From NCBI RefSeq assembly GCF_006442965.1, contig NZ_VFWX01000010.1, forward strand, positions 186,001 to 250,000: a DNA stretch of 64,000 bases, given 5' to 3'. The notes beneath the pieces were generated by a model that was not told the DNA's origin, ran no database searches, and saw only the letters and a program-made list of their open reading frames with translations. The stretch's first letter is position 1. Every line of letters starts with the position of its first letter. The stretch is from Mesorhizobium sp. CU3 (GTDB lineage Bacteria; Pseudomonadota; Alphaproteobacteria; Rhizobiales; Rhizobiaceae). Shown here one piece after another: positions 59,131 through 64,000 of the stretch. Both the position numbers and the translations under genes were made by a program.

Positions 59131-59682
59131 TCAGCTCTGCGTCAGCTCCGCCGTGGTCGTCATCCGCGCGCCCTGACTGGCAAACGCCTCGTTGTGCCGG
59201 GCGATGATGGCGGGCGCTTTTTCCTTCTCGGAATCCAGCGTGGAATGCGCGTCCGAAACCACGGTGACGCCGAGCCCCTCGGCGAATGCGCCCTTGACGG
59301 TGGCGGCAACGCAGAAGTCGGTCTGGGCGCCGATCAGCACGACATCCATCGCACCCTGCCCCGCCACCCATTCGGCAAGGGCCGCGTTGGAAAAGGCATT
59401 GCCCACCGCCTTGCCGAAGGTCGGTTCGCCGACGGCCTGGCCTAGCTCTGCCCACACCGACCAGCCTGGAGCGCCGGGTGCCAGCGGATCGCCAGTTGGG
59501 CCGTCATGGCGGATGAAGGCCACCTTGCGGCCGCTGCGCCGCGCCCATCCGATCAGCGCGCGCGTGCGCTCGGCTATGGTCGCGGCATCATGGATCGGTG
59601 GCTCAAAGCGGCCGTCGAACATGCCGGTCTGCAGGTCGATGACGATGAGCGGCGCTGCGGCGGATGGGGTGGTGTGTGACAT
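59131..59682 (-). CDS. Isochorismatase-family hydrolase
   Basis: 183 residues from ATG 59682. Typical cysteine-hydrolase core: PLIVIDLQTGMFDGRFEPPI (Asp), FIRHDG and FGKAVGNAFSN (catalytic Lys), IGAQTDFCVAATVKGAFAEG (nucleophilic Cys) and VVSDAHSTLDSE. Such enzymes hydrolyse isochorismate, nicotinamide or N-carbamoylsarcosine; the exact substrate is not evident. Ends 61 bases before the GFA gene start and may be co-transcribed. Confidence 0.92.
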   Translation of the reverse strand: MSHTTPSAAAPLIVIDLQTGMFDGRFEPPIHDAATIAERTRALIGWARRSGRKVAFIRHDGPTGDPLAPGAPGWSVWAELGQAVGEPTFGKAVGNAFSNAALAEWVAGQGAMDVVLIGAQTDFCVAATVKGAFAEGLGVTVVSDAHSTLDSEKEKAPAIIARHNEAFASQGARMTTTAELTQS

Positions 59683-59821
59683 GGCGCCGAAGATAGCGTG
59701 GGCGGGAGATGGGTCAAGCAAGGCGCGGGAAAGCCTATTCTTAGGTCATAACGACGAACAATCCATGGTTGAAATCTGAAAATGATACAACTAACATGGA
59801 TCGAGGGATTGGGGGATGACA

Positions 59822-60370
59822 ATGAATGAACAATACACGGTGTACCTGATCGGCGGAGACACCGGCGGTGACGAGCCAGCGGTGTTCACGCTGCACGACG
59901 TGGGAACCAGATGCAGGCTCACCTGCAGTTATCGAAACAAAGTCATCGAGGCAGAGGAAGACGACTATTTCGAGGCTTTATGCCAGATTCGTAAGAAGCT
60001 CGAAGTGGAAGGGATACTGCCCTTTTGCTACGGCGCGAGTTGCAATGTTTTCCCCGAGGGCACCGTGACAGCGATGAGTCGAGGCTTGGTGGTCTGCAAG
60101 ATCAAATCGGGAGAACGTCCTAAGGAGAACAACCTGGTCAATATATTCGACGAAGGTCATGACGTGGTGCCCGTATTCGTCTCCATGCAACAGCAGTTTT
60201 GGGATTCGTGGCTCGCCTCGCTGGCGTCTTCGACATCAACTCCGCCTTCTCCCCAGCCTCCTGAGACAACGAAGGCTAAGGTCGGCACTATACGCCCTCT
60301 CTCGCGATTTCTAACACTTGGTTTCGTTAAGATGTTGAAATCGCTTTCTCCCCCACCAAAGGGGAAATAG
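59822..60370 (+). CDS. Hypothetical protein, lower-GC (182 aa)
   Basis: 182 residues from ATG 59822 (GGGGGA upstream; ATG 59816 is in frame). The N-terminal two thirds look like a compact globular domain (YTVYLIGGDTGGDEPAVFTL, ALCQIRKKLEVEGILPFCYG and TAMSRGLVVCKIKSGERPKE); the C-terminus is Pro/Ser-rich. GC and codon usage are lower than in the neighbourhood, suggesting horizontal origin; a role as an orphan effector or immunity-type protein is possible but unsupported. Only six bases separate its stop from the convergent amidase stop. Confidence 0.7.
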   Translation: MNEQYTVYLIGGDTGGDEPAVFTLHDVGTRCRLTCSYRNKVIEAEEDDYFEALCQIRKKLEVEGILPFCYGASCNVFPEGTVTAMSRGLVVCKIKSGERPKENNLVNIFDEGHDVVPVFVSMQQQFWDSWLASLASSTSTPPSPQPPETTKAKVGTIRPLSRFLTLGFVKMLKSLSPPPKGK

Positions 60371-60380
60371 GGCGCCGCGT

Positions 60381-62411
60381 CTAGCCAATCCCGCCCGTCA
60401 CGACATATGCCCCGCCCGTGCGCCCATCCGCCGACCTCACAACCGCCGTGACGATCGAGCCGTACGCTCTGCGCCAGACGCTGTGGAAGCCTTGATGGGT
60501 CGCGGTCGGCACGGTAACCTGGCCGGTGTAGCGGTAGCCGCTGGCTGCCATCAGAACCGGCTCGCCGTTGAGGTGCACTCTCACCATCACCACCTCGCTG
60601 GCGCCGGCAACGATCTCCAGCGATACCGCGATCTCGTCGCTGTTGCCGGCACGGCTCGTTTGGGCAGTCAGCCCGAGGCCGAGCGGTGTCTCGCCGGCAT
60701 GGCGATACACGCCCCTACCCGCCTCGCCCGCAAACACATCGTCCGCCAGCGCTGGCGTGCGCGGCGGCACGGTGCGGCGCCGGGTGGCGCGCTCGTAGTC
60801 GCCGGCCAATTGCAACAGCGCCACATCCTCGTAGGCCTTGCCGGCAAAGGTCAAACCGACGGGCATGCCGATATCGCCCATCGTGCCCATCGGCACCGTC
60901 ACCGTCGGGATGCCGAGATGGCGCCAGACGAGGTTGCCGTTGGCGACCCAGGTGCCGTTGCGCCAGGCGAGCCGGGCGGAGGCCTGGTTGACGTCGGCGT
61001 CGGCCGGGCCGACATCGGCGGCCGCCGGCAGCACGACCGCGTCGAGCCGGTTGGCGTCCAGCCAGTCCTCGAAATCGATGCGGCGCGTTTGCTCCAGCCC
61101 CTTCAAACCGGCCTCGACAGTAGGAATATCGCCAAGCGGCGCGACGCCCCGTTTGGCGCGTTCGACATACTGCGCCAGATCGAAATCGGCATCGCCGCCA
61201 TAGCGGTCGGGCAAGGCGCCCGGCGGCTGCGGGAAGATCTTCGCGCCGTCGACCGCAGCGAGATCCGGGATTATCGGATCGGCATTGGCGCGCAGGAAAT
61301 CGTCCCAGGACCAGATGGAGAGATCCCAGAGCTCGCGCTCGGCAAATGCCTCCGGCACCAGTCCGCGATCGACCATCGAGCGTGCGCCCGGGCGGTCGCG
61401 CTCGTAATTGGAGACGACCGGGAAATCGACCTCGACCACTTCGGCGCCGAGCGCTTCCAGATCGCGCGCCGCCTGCCGCCAGAGATCGAGCACCGAGGCG
61501 CGGATCTCGATCGGATGGTCGGCGCCGTCGTCCTTGCCGATATACATTTTCGGCACGCCTAGCCGCTTTCCTCTGAGCGCGCCTTGCAGCGGAAGCGCGG
61601 CGTAGCTGGCCGGCCGTATCGCCGAGGCTTTCGGGATTGCCACCCAGGGCTGCACGCGCCAGAAATCGCCGCGCGTCTCAGCATCATCGGCGACGATGAC
61701 GTCGAGCAGCTCCAGCATGTCGGGAATGCTGCGGGTGTGCGGCACAACCACGTCCATGGTCGGCACCAAGGGCCAATTGCCGCGCACCGAGATGACGCCG
61801 CGCGAGGGCGTATAGGCGACCAGCGCGTTGTTGGAAGCCGGCGCGCGGCCGGACGACCAGGTTTCTTCCCCCAGCCCGAAGGCGGCGAAGGACGCGGCCG
61901 TTGCCGTGCCCGAACCGTTGGACGAGCCGGACGCGAAGGCGGCCGTGAGATAGTCGGCGTTATAGGGGCTTTCGGCGCGGCCGTAGACGCCGCGCTGCAT
62001 GCCGCCATTGGCCATAGGCGGCATGTTGGTCAGCCCGATCAGCACAGCACCCGCGGCGCGCAGCCTGGCGATGGTGAAGGCATCTTCCGTGGCGACGAGA
62101 TGCTCGAAGGCCGGCGAGCCGGCGGCGACGGTGAGGCCCTTCACCTTGTAGCTGTCCTTGGCGGTGTAGGGGATGCCGTCGAGCGGCCCAAGCGTTTTGC
62201 TTTCACGCCGGCGGCGGTCGGAAGCCGCCGCCTCGTCGAACATCTTTGGATTAAGGATCGGCACGGCGTTGAGCGCGATGCCGTGGCGGTCGTAATGCGC
62301 GATGCGGTTGAGGTATGCGGCGGTGAGCTCGACGCTGGTGACGGCGCCGTCCGCCAGCGCGCGGCGCAGATCGGCGATCGAGGCTTCGACGAGGTGGAGT
62401 GGAGGCATCAT
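60381..62411 (-). CDS. Amidase (AS family) with C-terminal extension
   Basis: 676 residues, much longer than the usual ~470. The AS core shows the catalytic lysine in GIPYTAKDSYKVKG (near residue 85), the cis-serine stretch FASGSSNGSGTATAASFAAF (near 165) and the nucleophile segment GEETWSSGRAPASNNA (near 190), i.e. the Ser-Ser-Lys triad in variant surroundings. The last ~120 residues, containing AVSLEIVAGASEVVMVRVHL, VPTATHQGFHSVWRRAYGSI and TAVVRSADGRTGGAYVVTGG, form an added beta-rich domain. Substrate unknown. Convergent with the gene at 59822. Confidence 0.92.
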   Translation of the reverse strand: MMPPLHLVEASIADLRRALADGAVTSVELTAAYLNRIAHYDRHGIALNAVPILNPKMFDEAAASDRRRRESKTLGPLDGIPYTAKDSYKVKGLTVAAGSPAFEHLVATEDAFTIARLRAAGAVLIGLTNMPPMANGGMQRGVYGRAESPYNADYLTAAFASGSSNGSGTATAASFAAFGLGEETWSSGRAPASNNALVAYTPSRGVISVRGNWPLVPTMDVVVPHTRSIPDMLELLDVIVADDAETRGDFWRVQPWVAIPKASAIRPASYAALPLQGALRGKRLGVPKMYIGKDDGADHPIEIRASVLDLWRQAARDLEALGAEVVEVDFPVVSNYERDRPGARSMVDRGLVPEAFAERELWDLSIWSWDDFLRANADPIIPDLAAVDGAKIFPQPPGALPDRYGGDADFDLAQYVERAKRGVAPLGDIPTVEAGLKGLEQTRRIDFEDWLDANRLDAVVLPAAADVGPADADVNQASARLAWRNGTWVANGNLVWRHLGIPTVTVPMGTMGDIGMPVGLTFAGKAYEDVALLQLAGDYERATRRRTVPPRTPALADDVFAGEAGRGVYRHAGETPLGLGLTAQTSRAGNSDEIAVSLEIVAGASEVVMVRVHLNGEPVLMAASGYRYTGQVTVPTATHQGFHSVWRRAYGSIVTAVVRSADGRTGGAYVVTGGIG

Positions 62412-62429
62412 TGGCTCGGCTGGCGTTTC

Positions 62430-62585
62430 GTCATCTCTTGCCCTGCCGGGTATCTACACTGCAAGAGGGAGTCGGATGATGGCGAGGCGCGCAAGCTGCT
62501 GATCTCCCCCTCGGCTATTTTGAAATGCTGGCGGGACAGCGCCCCTCTCTGCCCTGCCGGGCATCTCCCCAAGAGGGGGAGATTG
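62430..62585. repeat. REP-like palindromic repeats, two opposed copies
   Basis: A degenerate copy at 62430-62474 (CTTGCCCTGCCGGGTATCTA and on) and a well-preserved copy at 62540-62585 with GCCCTGCCGGGCATCTCCCC and the GGGGGAG hairpin. Same element as at 13147-13303. Confidence 0.75.
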
Positions 62586-62617
62586 GATGTCGCGCAGGCT
62601 TTCCGCAATCATCAACG

Positions 62618-64000
62618 CTATTCCGGCGCCCCCGCAAACAGCACCGTCCCATCGCCGCCAGCGGCTGGCCAGTCGCGGATGGTGCGGTCGATGCCGCCGG
62701 TGAGAAGCGTGCCGTCGGCGGCAAATGCCACCGAGTACATCGGTCCGGTGCCGGGGTCGAACTCGGCGATCTGATCGCCGGTGTCCATGTTCCAGATGCG
62801 CGCCGTGCCGTCGAGCGAGACCGAGCCCAAGCGCTTGCCGTCAGGCGACAAAGCCAGCGCGTAGACGGTGCCGTAATGGCCGTCGAAGCGGCGCACCTCC
62901 TTGAAGCTGTCGAGGTCCCAGAGTTTTATCGAGTAATCGCCGCTGCCGGTCACCGCGTGATGGCCGTCGGCGGTAAAGACCGCGCCATAGGCGCCCCGGT
63001 CGTGACCATGCCAGCTGCGCAGCTGTTTGCCGGCTAAGATGTCCCAGAGCTTCAACTCGCCGTCGATGCTGCCCGACAGCGCTTTGGTGCCATCTGGCGA
63101 GACGGCGACCGAGCTGATCGGCCAGTCGTGGCCGGGCAGGACATGCAAAACGGCGCCTTTCGCCAGGTCCCAGACGACCACCGAGCCGCTGTCGTGGCCG
63201 CTGACGGCGAGCCTACCGTCGGGGCTGATCGCCAGCTTGCGGACGCCGCCGTTCTGGCCTGACGAGAAGACATGCAGAACCGCGCCGTCGGAGAGCTGGC
63301 GCAGCACGATCTCGCCATCGTCGGCCGCGGTGAGCGCCGTCTTGCCGTCGGGCATGAACAGCGCCGTTCGCGCCATGTCCTTGTGTTCGCCGACGTTGCG
63401 GATCAGCCGTTTGCCGTCGATGTCCCATAGCTTGATCATATGGTCGGTGCTGGCGCTCATGATCTCGTGGCCGTCGGCCGACACCGCCAGCCAGACGACG
63501 GCGTCTCGATGGCCATCCGACTGCGTCGGCTGAGCCGGCGGTGCCGGTGGAGGCGGCGCCACGGTTTCCGGCGGCGTGGCGGGCGCCAGCGCTGTCTGCT
63601 GGGTCGCCGGGGCGGGCTGCTCCGACTGGGCAGGCAAAGGTGCGGCAGGCTCGGCCGGCGCGGCGGCCGGCGTTGGTTGCACCGGCTGAACGGGCGCAGG
63701 CGCTGGAGCGGGTTCGACGGGGCGCGCAGGCTTGGCGGCGGATTCCTGCGCGGGCACGGCGGGCTCGGCAAGTGGTTCAGGTGCCGTTTTCGATTCGGTG
63801 GGTTCAGGCACCGGCGCGGTGGCGACTTCCTTTGCCGGCTCGCCGGCCGACCACGCGCCGAACTGGTCGGCGAGGATGACGATCACAGCCAGAAGAGGCA
63901 AAGCAAGTGCCGCGCGGCGCAGCCGCGGACGGCCGGCCGGCACGACCTCGGCGTCGCGTCCGAACAGCGGCGCGTAAGGGTCGTGCCTTGCGGCCGTCGG
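62618..64000 (-). CDS. WD40-repeat membrane-anchored protein (partial, N-terminus outside window)
   Basis: 461 codons are present; the frame is open to the right edge, so the N-terminus is missing. After a short N-terminal part comes a TM helix (AALALPLLAVIVILADQFGA), then about 115 residues of Pro/Ala-rich linker, then seven WD40 blades: AVVWLAVSADGHEIMSAST, SVVVWDLAKGAVLHVLPGHD, ELKLWDILAGKQLRSWHGHD, DYSIKLWDLDSFKEVRRFDG and LDGTARIWNMDTGDQIAEFD among them, in total a seven-bladed propeller. It probably displays a protein-binding propeller on the periplasmic side. Partners are unknown. Confidence 0.88.
   Translation of the reverse strand, partial: PTAARHDPYAPLFGRDAEVVPAGRPRLRRAALALPLLAVIVILADQFGAWSAGEPAKEVATAPVPEPTESKTAPEPLAEPAVPAQESAAKPARPVEPAPAPAPVQPVQPTPAAAPAEPAAPLPAQSEQPAPATQQTALAPATPPETVAPPPPAPPAQPTQSDGHRDAVVWLAVSADGHEIMSASTDHMIKLWDIDGKRLIRNVGEHKDMARTALFMPDGKTALTAADDGEIVLRQLSDGAVLHVFSSGQNGGVRKLAISPDGRLAVSGHDSGSVVVWDLAKGAVLHVLPGHDWPISSVAVSPDGTKALSGSIDGELKLWDILAGKQLRSWHGHDRGAYGAVFTADGHHAVTGSGDYSIKLWDLDSFKEVRRFDGHYGTVYALALSPDGKRLGSVSLDGTARIWNMDTGDQIAEFDPGTGPMYSVAFAADGTLLTGGIDRTIRDWPAAGGDGTVLFAGAPE

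Overview
The window looks like a chromosomal segment of a high-GC alphaproteobacterium of the Rhizobiales, most likely Mesorhizobium or a close relative. This rests on the GC-rich coding style, the dense ABC-transporter and amino-acid catabolism gene content, families common in rhizobia (DUF982, DUF1127, DUF3309, DUF6894, HWE kinases), GGAAC-N16/17-CGTT promoters typical of the alphaproteobacterial EcfG general stress sigma factor, and several rhizobial-type palindromic intergenic repeats. Genus is inferred from content, not from a marker gene. No rRNA, tRNA, CRISPR array, insertion sequence or intact prophage was seen.

Layout. 1-4.3 kb: a leftward operon lacI - sugar ABC ATPase - permease - binding protein (cut by the window start), with a 34-bp dyad operator candidate upstream. 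4.3-8.1 kb: an ArsB/NhaD-SLC13-like ion transporter, a small Cys-rich protein and a CHASE3 hybrid histidine kinase. 8.1-16.5 kb and 24-31 kb: many short genes for stress and envelope proteins (DUF3309, Thivi_2564-like, MsrA, a DUF883-like protein with 11-residue repeats, CsbD, YciE ferritin-like, cold-shock protein, HD hydrolase), several with a recognisable EcfG-type promoter; these probably form part of a general stress regulon. 16.5-24 kb: DoxX, a tryptophan 2,3-dioxygenase with a divergent Lrp-type regulator, a PGRS-like Gly/Asn repeat protein, a three-gene operon encoding an HTTM membrane protein plus a secreted partner, a 57-residue zinc-knuckle protein and a PAS-HWE kinase. 31-36 kb: Crp/Fnr-type regulator, Lrp-azlCD amino-acid exporter and a PAS-GGDEF-EAL protein.

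36-47.5 kb is the most coherent metabolic block: M20 amidohydrolase, diaminopropionate ammonia-lyase (DpaL), a carbamoylase/allantoate-amidohydrolase-type enzyme, a second DpaL, a divergent Lrp regulator, a complete livJGFHM uptake operon and a GntR/FCD regulator. Two identical 25-bp repeats, each carrying an ATGCTA-N6-TAGCAT palindrome, lie between livJ and the GntR gene and are likely its operators. The simplest reading is import of an acylated or carbamoylated diamino acid, hydrolytic deprotection, and conversion of 2,3-diaminopropionate to pyruvate and ammonia; this is inference.

47.5-64 kb: a decayed short-chain dehydrogenase, a His/Lys-rich secreted protein, a YdeI/OmpD-associated protein, an SDR without the usual YxxxK pair, a LysR regulator, an HtrA-like protein that appears to have lost its catalytic triad, YghU-type glutathione transferase, YbhB/YbcL protein, a PLP aminotransferase, a GYD protein, a DUF1127 protein, two lower-GC unknown genes, a cytosine-deaminase-like amidohydrolase, a GFA protein, an isochorismatase-like hydrolase, a long amidase with a C-terminal extension and a WD40 membrane protein cut by the window end.
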